This document shows, in pieces, positions 8,127-15,600 of a stretch of DNA of 27,720 bases. Origin of the DNA: DATBRG01 sp036560445 (GTDB taxonomy: Bacteria; Pseudomonadota; Gammaproteobacteria; Burkholderiales; Methylophilaceae); assembly GCA_036560445.1 (NCBI GenBank), contig DATBRG010000037.1, positions 1 to 27,720 of the forward strand, written 5' to 3'. A program made the position numbers and the translations under genes. The first letter of the stretch is position 1; every line of letters starts with the position of its first letter. The notes under the pieces are model-generated. The model searched no databases. It had not been told where the DNA came from and was given only the letters and a program-made list of their open reading frames with translations.

Positions 8127-9623
8127 TCAGAAGTCATACTGGGCGCGCATAGCGACTGCATCTTCATAATCACTAGCCTGACTGTTAATTTTCACCGGGG
8201 TATCAAAGTTGGTGTGTACATAGTCTAGAATCAAGCGCGCATTAGGGGTAAGTATCCACTTGGCGCCTGCTGTCCAAGCGTCGGCCTTGTTGGTAAAAGC
8301 AGTAGTAGCCGCTGAGGCAGTCAAACAACCGGTACCAGCGACACAGCCCTGCGCTGCTGTGGTGAAGTCTGAAGCGTCAAAACTGCTATACCTTAAGCCA
8401 AGCTCGATGGCGCCGAAGCCATCTTTGCCCCATGCCAGACTGTGTTTAGGATATATGCGGTTAAACATGCCATTTTTGTACGAATCAGCATAACTCTCGC
8501 CCGTCACCAGCCAAGTAACGCTTGCATACCAGGCATCTATATCTTTATCGATAGATTTTTTCGTTTTGGTCTGGCCATCAAAATTGGTGGAAATATATTC
8601 ACTCTGGAATTTAACCGGGCCATAGGCCAGCGCAGTTTCCAACCCTAATCTATCTTTATCAAGATCGTTGCTGGTAAATGCTGAAGTGGAGAAGAACTTG
8701 GTAGCTGTATTCCCGGTATAAGCAGCTGTATTCGAGGTGATGCCGTTAGCTTCGGTATAACCTGAAAGTGCCGTAGAGTTAGGCGAAGTCGATGATTGCA
8801 CCGCACCCTTACTGGCGGATACGCCCACGTGCACGACAGCATTTTTCCAATCAGCCCAATCTGCAATATTGGCAGCGACGCGGCCTACATAATCCTTGGA
8901 GTTGCCATTGTCATCGTTATTTTGGCCACTACCGTTGACGTACGATAAATTATAGTAAGTACCCTTGAATGGTGAACCAAACAACATGACGCCACGATCA
9001 TAGGTAGAGTTAAAACTGGGGCCAGTGGCTGTGGCCAGTGAGAGCTCATTAAAGTCGGTAAAGTTGGTACTCTCGCCTCTCTCCAGACCAAATATTGGCT
9101 TGAACTGACCAACACGTACACGAGCACCGGGGAAATGGTTGTATTCAAGGTAGCCGTAAGTAAGTGCCGTAGTGCCCTTTGCTCCGTCGTTACTATTGGC
9201 GTATTCACCTTCAACACGCACAGCAAAGTCTTTAAGGAAGGTAAAGGTCGCGCCTAGACGAGCCCGGCGGATGGAAAAGCCGTCATTCTTCCACTCACTT
9301 GGGTCGATCGCATGATAATCGGCCTGAACACGTCCATTAATCTGTAATGCCCAGTTACCCGTACCGTCTTCCAGCACCAATCCATCCTTAAAAGCTGCAT
9401 AGACCGGAGCACCCTGACTTTTACCTTTTTCCTTCACTTCATCTTCTTTAGCATTTGCCAATTGTTTTTGCATAGCGGCAAGCTCTTCACTCATTAACTG
9501 CATCTGTTTCTGCAGTTCCTGGATGCGCACCTCAGTATCGTTGCCATCGGCATATGTAATAGCAGGAAACAAACTGGAAATTAATACTGGCAATAGCGCG
9601 CGTTTTAATGTGATGTGACGCAT
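8127..9623 (-). CDS. Outer-membrane porin of the phosphate-selective OprO/P type, in the tungstate operon
   Basis: From the ATG at 9623 the product is 498 residues: a signal peptide (ALLPVLISSLFPAITYA), a short coiled coil of about 40 residues (IQELQKQMQLMSEELAAMQ), then a beta-barrel domain with alternating aromatic strands ending in QYDF, a terminal phenylalanine as expected for an outer-membrane protein. WALQINGRVQADYHA, SIRRARLG and the RVGQFKPIFGLE block match the OprO/P family. The start has a strong GGGGAGGG six bases upstream; the open frame runs further upstream to 9722 but lacks porin-like sequence there. It is the first gene of a porin-tupA-tupB-tupC run, suggesting an oxyanion path across the outer membrane. 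Actual substrate selectivity is inferred. Confidence 0.85.
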   Translation of the reverse strand: MRHITLKRALLPVLISSLFPAITYADGNDTEVRIQELQKQMQLMSEELAAMQKQLANAKEDEVKEKGKSQGAPVYAAFKDGLVLEDGTGNWALQINGRVQADYHAIDPSEWKNDGFSIRRARLGATFTFLKDFAVRVEGEYANSNDGAKGTTALTYGYLEYNHFPGARVRVGQFKPIFGLERGESTNFTDFNELSLATATGPSFNSTYDRGVMLFGSPFKGTYYNLSYVNGSGQNNDDNGNSKDYVGRVAANIADWADWKNAVVHVGVSASKGAVQSSTSPNSTALSGYTEANGITSNTAAYTGNTATKFFSTSAFTSNDLDKDRLGLETALAYGPVKFQSEYISTNFDGQTKTKKSIDKDIDAWYASVTWLVTGESYADSYKNGMFNRIYPKHSLAWGKDGFGAIELGLRYSSFDASDFTTAAQGCVAGTGCLTASAATTAFTNKADAWTAGAKWILTPNARLILDYVHTNFDTPVKINSQASDYEDAVAMRAQYDF

Positions 9624-9685
9624 GAAAAACCCTCCCCGGTAGGCTAGATATGAAAAATATACGCATGGTTGCATGTTGCTATGAC

Positions 9686-9719
9686 TCGTTATGCTAGACC
9701 GAATATAACGATATTTCAA
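9686..9719 (-). promoter_or_regulatory. Predicted promoter of porin-tupABC with ModE-like operator
   Basis: On the minus strand TTGAAA (9714-9719) and TAGCAT (9691-9696) form a -35/-10 pair with an exact 17-bp spacer. A palindrome TCGTTAT-N12-ATAACGA (9686-9711) covers most of the spacer and the whole -10. CGTTAT and ATAACG half-sites resemble the operator bound by E. coli ModE. Its place over the -10 would suit repression. The porin start is 63 bp downstream of the operator. Confidence 0.6.
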
Positions 9720-9755
9720 CAAAAGTCTTTTTTATAACAAAAGGAGAAGAACTAA

Positions 9756-10112
9756 TTAATGGTCAGAAATCGGTGAAAGCATGGCCAGCAAATCACCAAT
9801 ATCTGCAGTAATGGCTTGGTTGGCTTTGGCCTCAATATCGCGATAGCGCCGCAAAACGTCGTAACCAAACTCAGTGACCTGCGCACCGCCGCCATGGCTG
9901 CCGCCGGTAGCAGTTGCTATGAGCGGCTCACGAAAGCAGCGATTCATGGTATCGACCAGGTCCCACGCACGCTTGTATGACATGCCTAAATGGCGTGCCC
10001 CAGCCGAGATCGAACCATAGCGTTCGATGGCTTCGAGCAGGTCAGCTTTACCAGGACCGATGGCGGAAAGTTCACCGTAAGGAATATGTATCTTGATGTT
10101 TTTAGCAGTCAT
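9756..10112 (-). CDS. ModE-type winged helix regulator lacking the oxyanion-binding domain
   Basis: A 118-residue protein matching only the N-terminal DNA-binding domain of ModE. GPGKADLLEAIERYGSIS, then AGARHLGMSYKRAWDLVDTM, is the LysR-like helix-turn-helix typical of ModE, followed by ATGGSHGGGAQVTEFG, the usual wing. The C-terminal MOP domains that bind molybdate or tungstate in E. coli ModE are absent. ATG at 10112 has GGGTGA about six bases upstream; a GTG at 10121 is the alternative. It lies upstream of porin-tupABC in the same direction and divergent from moaA, so it probably controls one or both, through the palindrome at 9686-9711. The name modE would overstate the similarity. Confidence 0.85.
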   Translation of the reverse strand: MTAKNIKIHIPYGELSAIGPGKADLLEAIERYGSISAGARHLGMSYKRAWDLVDTMNRCFREPLIATATGGSHGGGAQVTEFGYDVLRRYRDIEAKANQAITADIGDLLAMLSPISDH

Positions 10113-10161
10113 ATCGATCACCCAACTTTAGCCTATAACCCTACTGGCTACAGCATTGTAT

Positions 10162-10296
10162 ATGAGTAGTGAAAGACTTAGAATTGAATACCTTAACCTG
10201 TACGACACTAGGCATAAATGCCGCAATCCATGTGAATGTGATGTTAGCACCTGCAACTGTAAACAATGCGCGCCTCACGACGCAACCAACCAATAG
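10162..10296 (+). CDS. Possible cysteine-rich small ORF in the moaA leader (uncertain)
   Basis: An ATG-started frame of 44 codons overlaps the beginning of moaA in another frame. The product would contain six cysteines spaced CxxxCxCxxxxCxCxxC between residues 20 and 36, a striking pattern for so short a peptide. No Shine-Dalgarno is visible before the ATG. It may be chance, a leader peptide, or evidence that moaA really starts downstream. I do not recognise a family. Confidence 0.2.
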   Translation: MSSERLRIEYLNLYDTRHKCRNPCECDVSTCNCKQCAPHDATNQ

Positions 10297-11293
10297 CTTG
10301 GGCACGAACAAGCTGGTGGATCAATTTGGCCGCACGGTTGATTACATAAGGCTGTCCATTACTGATCGCTGTGATTTTCGCTGCGTCTACTGCATGTCTG
10401 AAGACATGGCCTTTTTACCTCGCGACGAAGTACTCAGCCTGGAGGAATGCGCACGACTGATAAAAGCTTTTGTCTCACTTGGCGTGAGCAAGGTACGTAT
10501 CACCGGGGGCGAGCCGCTGGTGCGGAAGAATGCATTATGGCTATTTGAGGAAATCGGCCGATTGCCTGGCTTGCGGGAGCTAGTAACCACCACTAATGGC
10601 TCGCAGCTTGAACATCAGGCCGTAGCGCTAAAACAAGCTGGTGTGCGCCGTATCAATATCAGCCTGGATAGCCTAGATGCTGAGCGCTTCCGTAAAATCA
10701 CCCGTGTAGGCGATCTGAGTAAGGTATTGCGCGGCATTGCAGCAGCCAAGCAGGCCAGTTTTGATAGCATCAAACTCAACACTGTGCTGATGCGCGGCGT
10801 AAATGACGACGAAACTCTCGCATTAGTTGATTTTGCCATAGCCCAGAAAATTGATATTTCATTTATTGAAGAGATGCCGCTAGGAGAAGTCGACCATACT
10901 CGCGGCTCCACCTTCGTTAGCAATGACGCTACGCTAAAACTACTACAGACCAGGCATACCCTAATCAGCAGCACCGAAACTACTGGTGGCCCAGCGCGTT
11001 ACTGGCGCATACCTGATACCAGCACCAAAGTGGGCTTCATTTCACCGCACAGCCATAACTTCTGCGAATCCTGCAACCGTGTACGCATCACCTGCAAGGG
11101 CGAACTGTATTTATGCCTGGGCCAGGAAGATAAAGTTGATCTGATGCCGCTACTTAGGGAATACCCCAACAACGACGCGCCGCTAATTGCAGCCATCTTA
11201 GGTTCCATGCAGATCAAGCCCAAGGGCCATGATTTTGACCTGCGTCGAGTAGAGCCGGCGGTGATACGGTTCATGTCGCACACTGGCGGCTAG
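10241..11293 (+). CDS. moaA: GTP 3',8-cyclase (molybdenum cofactor biosynthesis protein A)
   Basis: A radical SAM enzyme that with MoaC converts GTP to cyclic pyranopterin monophosphate, the first step of molybdopterin synthesis. From ATG at 10241 it is 350 residues. The N-terminal cluster motif CDFRCVYC (C44, C48, C51) and the SAM-binding ITGGEPL follow; the C-terminal cluster motif is FCESCNRVRITC; the protein ends in GG, the conserved tail of MoaA. The frame is open back to a GTG at 10169, adding 24 residues not typical of MoaA; no candidate has a clear Shine-Dalgarno, so the start is uncertain. It is the first gene of moaA-fdhD-mobA-mobB-moeA and is divergent from the ModE-type regulator. 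Confidence 0.93.
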   Translation: MLAPATVNNARLTTQPTNSLGTNKLVDQFGRTVDYIRLSITDRCDFRCVYCMSEDMAFLPRDEVLSLEECARLIKAFVSLGVSKVRITGGEPLVRKNALWLFEEIGRLPGLRELVTTTNGSQLEHQAVALKQAGVRRINISLDSLDAERFRKITRVGDLSKVLRGIAAAKQASFDSIKLNTVLMRGVNDDETLALVDFAIAQKIDISFIEEMPLGEVDHTRGSTFVSNDATLKLLQTRHTLISSTETTGGPARYWRIPDTSTKVGFISPHSHNFCESCNRVRITCKGELYLCLGQEDKVDLMPLLREYPNNDAPLIAAILGSMQIKPKGHDFDLRRVEPAVIRFMSHTGG

Positions 11294-11316
11294 CGATTCA
11301 TCGCAGCCCCTTTCAT

Positions 11317-12189
11317 ATGTCCTATCGTCCGAAACTCACGCACGCCAGCCGCCCGCTTACTTTTACCGTACCTGCTATTAACGAGCACGGGGAAAGGATA
11401 GAAACAGAAATCGCCGGCGAGGGACCACTTACCTTGTATGTTGATAAGCGCGAGATCGTCACCCTGATGACACTAGGCGCAGCCCCGGAAGCATTGGCGA
11501 TTGGCTATCTGCGCAACCAGCGCCTGCTCACCAGCATAGAACAGATTGCGGCCGTGCAGGTAGATTGGGAAACCGAAGCAGTCGCTGTTACCACGCGTGA
11601 TGGCATTAAGTCTCCCGCCAAAGACCTGAACAAGCGGCTGGGCAAACGCACAGTAACTACCGGCTGTGGACAAGGGACAGTGTTTGGTGACCTAATGGAA
11701 GATATCGACAATATCCATCTGCCAAAAAATACCACCCTGGATGAAAGCACTCTGCAAACCCTGCTGGATAATGTGCGCGTCTACGACAGCCTTTACAAGA
11801 AAGCTGGCGCCCTGCATGGCTGCGCACTTGCCAGTAATACTGGCAACGACGCCGGCAAAATACTCTACTACGTCGAAGATGTAGGCCGCCACAATGCAGT
11901 CGATGCGATTGCAGGCATGATGTGGCTGGATAATATTGGTGGTAGTGACAAAATTTTCTACACCACCGGGCGTCTAACCAGTGAGATGGTGATCAAGGCA
12001 GCACAGATGCGGATACCTTTCTTGGTGTCGCGCTCTGGGCTTACGCGTATGGGCTGGGAAATCGCCAACCGCGTCGGCATGACCATGATAGGCCGCTCGC
12101 AGGGTAGGCATTTTTTAATTTTTAATGGCGCGGAGCATTTTATTGCTTCTCCCAAAACACACCCAAAACCTGAGGTATCTGAAGTATGA
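11317..12189 (+). CDS. fdhD: Formate dehydrogenase accessory sulfurtransferase FdhD
   Basis: A 290-residue protein that, by family knowledge, passes sulfur from a cysteine desulfurase to the Mo/W-bis-MGD cofactor of formate dehydrogenase. Seen here: TTGCGQGTVFGDL with C117 at the catalytic loop, ALHGCAL, VEDVGRHNAVDAIAG, TGRLTSEMV and PFLVSRSGLT. E. coli FdhD has CxxC in that loop; here the second cysteine is absent, leaving one cysteine. Its presence implies a Mo- or W-dependent formate dehydrogenase elsewhere in the genome. The stop overlaps the mobA start by 4 bp. Confidence 0.94.
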   Translation: MSYRPKLTHASRPLTFTVPAINEHGERIETEIAGEGPLTLYVDKREIVTLMTLGAAPEALAIGYLRNQRLLTSIEQIAAVQVDWETEAVAVTTRDGIKSPAKDLNKRLGKRTVTTGCGQGTVFGDLMEDIDNIHLPKNTTLDESTLQTLLDNVRVYDSLYKKAGALHGCALASNTGNDAGKILYYVEDVGRHNAVDAIAGMMWLDNIGGSDKIFYTTGRLTSEMVIKAAQMRIPFLVSRSGLTRMGWEIANRVGMTMIGRSQGRHFLIFNGAEHFIASPKTHPKPEVSEV

Positions 12190-12764
12190 GTATTAGCGGA
12201 ATTGTTCTTGCAGGCGGCCTCGGCCGTCGCATGGGTGGTGTAGATAAGGGTTTACTGAATTTTCTCGGCAAACCCATGGTGGCACATGTCATCGCACGCC
12301 TACAGCCCCAAGTCGATGAAATCCTGATTAACGCCAACCGTGAAATTGAACGTTATGCGACCTTTGGTCATGCGGTAATTCAGGATGATATCACCGGGTT
12401 CGCCGGGCCACTGGCAGGGTTACACAAAGGCATGAGTGAAGCTAAGCATGCTTATGTACTCACCGTACCCTGTGATTCGCCATTACTACCCATGGACTTG
12501 GCCGACCGCTTGATGCACTCATTGATTCAGCATGATGCTGACTTGGCTGTGGCAAAAACCGGCTCGCAGGCACACCCCGTATTCTGTCTCTGCCGCAAGG
12601 CTTTGCTACCCAACCTGGAAAACTTCCTGCAACAAGGTGGTAGAAAAATTGACGCATGGTATGGAGCATTGGAAGTCGTGGAAGTATCTTTCAATGACAA
12701 CCCACAAGGGTTCACTAACGTGAATACTCCCGAGGAGCTACTTGGCCTGGAGCAAGCGGCTTGA
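12186..12764 (+). CDS. mobA: Molybdenum cofactor guanylyltransferase
   Basis: A 192-residue cytoplasmic nucleotidyltransferase that adds GMP to Mo-molybdopterin to form the bis-MGD cofactor used by formate dehydrogenases. The N-terminal motif IVLAGGLGRRMGGVDKGLL (residues 6-24) is the GTP-binding signature, FAGPLAGLHKGM and LTVPCDSPLLP follow, and FTNVNTPEEL near the C-terminus is typical of MobA. The start codon overlaps the fdhD stop (ATGA) and its stop overlaps the mobB TTG start. Confidence 0.95.
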   Translation: MSISGIVLAGGLGRRMGGVDKGLLNFLGKPMVAHVIARLQPQVDEILINANREIERYATFGHAVIQDDITGFAGPLAGLHKGMSEAKHAYVLTVPCDSPLLPMDLADRLMHSLIQHDADLAVAKTGSQAHPVFCLCRKALLPNLENFLQQGGRKIDAWYGALEVVEVSFNDNPQGFTNVNTPEELLGLEQAA

Positions 12765-13342
12765 GCGCAAGCACAACAAGAATTATAAGCAAACTACCAT
12801 TACTGGGATTCTGTGCATATGGCAGCGGCGTAGGCAAAACCACGCTGCTTACTAACCTGATCCCGATACTCACTTTGCATGGATTGCGCATCTCTGTTAT
12901 CAAGCATGCGCACCATACCTTTGATATTGATCATCCAGGCAAGGATAGCTTCCGGCTACGAGAATCCGGTGCAGTGCAAATGTTGCTTGGTTCCCGTCAC
13001 CGCTGGGCGTTAATGACCGAGCTTTCGCGCGTCGACAATGCCTCCAGGGCAGAACCTAGCCTGAGTGAACTCCTGCCCCATATCGATAATTCACTGACCG
13101 ACCTGGTAGTGGTGGAGGGCTTTAAGAGTGAGCCTATCCCCAAAATTGAGGTTTATCGGCCTGCTCTGAATAAACCCATGCTGGCCGAGCATGATCCAGA
13201 TATTATTGCCATTGCCAGCGATGAGCCCGTTGCGAGCAAGCTACCAGTGTTGGATCTCAATAACCCCGCGGAAATCGCCGAATTCATACTGTGCTGGCTA
13301 AAAAATCAAAAGCCTGACGTTAAACTTGTTTCATCACTTTAG
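12761..13342 (+). CDS. mobB: Molybdopterin-guanine dinucleotide biosynthesis adapter protein
   Basis: A 193-residue P-loop GTPase with GSGVGKTT at 21-28, VIKHAHHTFDIDHPGKDS, and LVVVEGFKSEPIPKIEV, all family signatures of MobB. It assists MobA in making bis-MGD but is usually not essential. The start is TTG at 12761 inside TTGA, a four-base overlap with the mobA stop, so translation is likely coupled. The next gene, moeA, begins 14 bp after its stop. Confidence 0.94.
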   Translation: MSASTTRIISKLPLLGFCAYGSGVGKTTLLTNLIPILTLHGLRISVIKHAHHTFDIDHPGKDSFRLRESGAVQMLLGSRHRWALMTELSRVDNASRAEPSLSELLPHIDNSLTDLVVVEGFKSEPIPKIEVYRPALNKPMLAEHDPDIIAIASDEPVASKLPVLDLNNPAEIAEFILCWLKNQKPDVKLVSSL

Positions 13343-13356
13343 AACTACCCAAGAAC

Positions 13357-14634
13357 ATGAATCAAAAATCGATATCCGATCTAGTCAGTGGCGCCAGTTG
13401 CATGGACGATTATGACCCTAACTCAATGCCAGTGGCATCGGCACGTAAGTATATTCGTGAGTTCCTGAGCCCGGTTGCTACCAGGGAAAACCTGCCGCTA
13501 CGCAGCTCCCTTGGTCGTGTATTGGCTGAAGATATCCTTTCACCCTGCAACGTGCCTAACCATGACAATTCGGCTATGGATGGTTACGCCTTCAATGCCG
13601 ACGACATACAGGCGAGCGAAACACGTTTAAAAGTCATCGGCACCGCCTTTGCTGGCAAAGCCTTTAACGGCAAAGTATCTAAAGGTGAATGCGTCCGCAT
13701 CATGACTGGCGCCGTGATGCCAGCAGGCAGCGACACCGTTGTGGTGCAGGAACGCGTTGCGGCGGATGGTGACTACATCACATTCAGTGATGGCCCCAAG
13801 CGCGGCATGAACATGCGCTACGCAGGCGAAGACCTAAAACATGGCCAAGTGGTCTTGGCCGCTGGTCACCTGATACGAGCGGCCGATCTTGGTCTGGTTG
13901 CTTCGCTCGGTATCGGTGAGGTCAAAGTCTACCGTAAGCTGCGTGTTGCCTTTTTTTCCACCGGCGATGAACTTGCGAGCATTGGCCAGGAGCTAGAGCC
14001 CGGCCAAGTCTATGACAGTAACCGATACACCTTGTACGGCATGCTTACCAGGCTGGGTGTGGAAGTAATCGACATGGGGGTGGTCCGCGATGACCCCGCT
14101 TTATTGGAGCAGGCGCTGGTAGAAGCTTCCGGTAGTGCAGATGTCGTACTCACCAGCGGTGGCGTCTCCGTAGGCGAAGCCGATTACATGAAGCAATTAC
14201 TGGAAAAACTGGGCCAAGTTGTATTCTGGAAAATTGCCATGAAGCCAGGCCGACCACTAGCGTATGGCAAAGTCGGCAACGCCCATTATTTCGGCTTGCC
14301 GGGCAACCCGGTATCGGTCATGGTCACTTTTTACCAGTTCGTACGTGAAGCCATGCTGGTACTCATGGGACAACCAGCACCTGCGCCAGCACCTTTGCTC
14401 AATGTCATCTGCACTGATGAAATCAAAAAATTCACCGGGCGTACCGAGTTCCAGCGTGGGGTTTTGTATATTGATAAAGACGGTAGCTGGAAGGTAACTC
14501 CGACTGGCAACCAGGGCTCTGGCATACTGCGCTCGATGTCTGAGGCCAACTGCTTTATTGTGCTGGATGAAACTGTTGGCAATGTCGCCCCTGGGGCGCT
14601 CGTTCAGGTGCAGGTACTGGAAGGAATCGTCTAG
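13357..14634 (+). CDS. moeA: Molybdopterin molybdenumtransferase
   Basis: A 425-residue protein that inserts the metal oxyanion into adenylylated molybdopterin. Motifs in order: VPNHDNSAMDGYAF, RIMTGAVMPAGSDTVV, FFSTGDEL, YDSNRYTL, TSGGVSVGEADYM, MKPGRPLAYG and LPGNPVSVMVTF. The length is normal for MoeA (about 410). It ends the moaA-fdhD-mobA-mobB-moeA operon. Its stop overlaps the convergent VOC gene by 4 bp. Because tungstate importer genes are close by, the metal inserted in vivo may be tungsten as well as molybdenum; that is inference. Confidence 0.95.
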   Translation: MNQKSISDLVSGASCMDDYDPNSMPVASARKYIREFLSPVATRENLPLRSSLGRVLAEDILSPCNVPNHDNSAMDGYAFNADDIQASETRLKVIGTAFAGKAFNGKVSKGECVRIMTGAVMPAGSDTVVVQERVAADGDYITFSDGPKRGMNMRYAGEDLKHGQVVLAAGHLIRAADLGLVASLGIGEVKVYRKLRVAFFSTGDELASIGQELEPGQVYDSNRYTLYGMLTRLGVEVIDMGVVRDDPALLEQALVEASGSADVVLTSGGVSVGEADYMKQLLEKLGQVVFWKIAMKPGRPLAYGKVGNAHYFGLPGNPVSVMVTFYQFVREAMLVLMGQPAPAPAPLLNVICTDEIKKFTGRTEFQRGVLYIDKDGSWKVTPTGNQGSGILRSMSEANCFIVLDETVGNVAPGALVQVQVLEGIV

Positions 14635-15017
14635 CCTTCCAGGGCAAAATTGAACTCGACGCCATTTCCGGCTGGGTCGCGGAAGAAAATCTGCTTAACC
14701 CCAGTTGCAGGCACCAGCCTTGTCTCATAATTAACGCCATGCCGGGTTAAATGTTTTTCTGTGGCGTCTACATCGGTGCAGGTAAAAGCAACGTGATCGA
14801 ACGTTGTTAATATCCCAGTCTGCCTGATTTCGCCGACAGAAGCCTCAGAAAGATGCAACACGTCCTTATCGCCAGCATACAGCCAGTAGCCAAAACTCCT
14901 GAAAGCAGGACGCGACCCTTCATGCAAGCCAACTACATCGCGATAGAATGCCTTAAGTTGATCAAGTAGTTCGCGTGATGCGCGCAGGTTGTAGTGGTTA
15001 AATCCGGCAACTGCCAA
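14631..15017 (-). CDS. VOC family (glyoxalase/dioxygenase-like) protein
   Basis: A 128-residue single VOC domain: FNHYNLRAS with a likely metal-binding histidine near residue 8, LKAFYRDVVGL, FDHVAFTC with a second histidine in the middle, and IFFRDPAGNGVEFNF with the terminal glutamate. These positions fit a divalent-metal site. The family includes glyoxalases, dioxygenases and fosfomycin-type enzymes, and the substrate cannot be named. The start is TTG at 15017, supported by AGGAG six bases upstream. It is followed tail to tail by moeA and preceded by the EamA gene, with which it may be co-transcribed (gap 34 bp). Confidence 0.85.
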   Translation of the reverse strand: MAVAGFNHYNLRASRELLDQLKAFYRDVVGLHEGSRPAFRSFGYWLYAGDKDVLHLSEASVGEIRQTGILTTFDHVAFTCTDVDATEKHLTRHGVNYETRLVPATGVKQIFFRDPAGNGVEFNFALEG

Positions 15018-15051
15018 AACAGCTCTCCTCTACATTATTCATAACTTAAAG

Positions 15052-15474
15052 TCATTTCTTGGCAATGACCATCAGTCCCGCCAGAACCAAGCCCGCGCCT
15101 ATGATTAGTCGCAAGGTAATCACTTCTTTCAGAATAAGCCAGGCCAGAATAATGGCAACTATTACACTGCCTTTGTCTATCAGGGCTATCGTTGCGACGT
15201 CACCAAGCTTGAGTGCCTTGTAGTAGAAAATCCATGAAAGCGTGGTTGTAACCGCAGAAATCCCCAGCCATAAATAGTTTTCTTTTTGTAGCGACTTAAC
15301 CTCAGCCGGTGAGACAAAAAGTGCTGCAAATATAAATACAAACAGGAATACGAAAAGAGTGCGTAAAGTAAGGCCCAACTCAGCAGATATCCCGTCCAAC
15401 CCCTGCTTGGCTATCACCGATGTAAAGCCGGCAAATAGCATCGAGATAAATGCGTAAATAACCCAACGTTCCAT
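15052..15474 (-). CDS. Small EamA-family (DMT) transporter, single domain
   Basis: A 140-residue membrane protein with about five hydrophobic helices. It matches one EamA domain: WVIYAFISMLFAGFTSVIAK at the N-terminus, LSWIFYYKALKLGDVATIALIDKGS in the middle, and LAWLILKEVITLRLIIGAGLVLAG at the end. Most DMT transporters have two such domains, so this one would act as a dimer. The substrate is unknown. ATG at 15474 has GAGG about seven bases upstream. Confidence 0.85.
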   Translation of the reverse strand: MERWVIYAFISMLFAGFTSVIAKQGLDGISAELGLTLRTLFVFLFVFIFAALFVSPAEVKSLQKENYLWLGISAVTTTLSWIFYYKALKLGDVATIALIDKGSVIVAIILAWLILKEVITLRLIIGAGLVLAGLMVIAKK

Positions 15475-15600
15475 TACTACCTCTGTTTATCGGTGATGCA
15501 CAAATTCTAACCCAAGCCACACTGGCCAGCACACGAACTTGTACTAAATTCACCAGTCTTAAATGCTAAGATTAAATTATCTATCAGGGAGAAGAGTTTG

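Noticed and set aside
9624..9722. A 33-residue N-terminal extension of the porin
   Set aside because: The upstream codons lack signal-peptide character and overlap the predicted promoter and operator; the strong GGGGAGGG supports the ATG at 9623.
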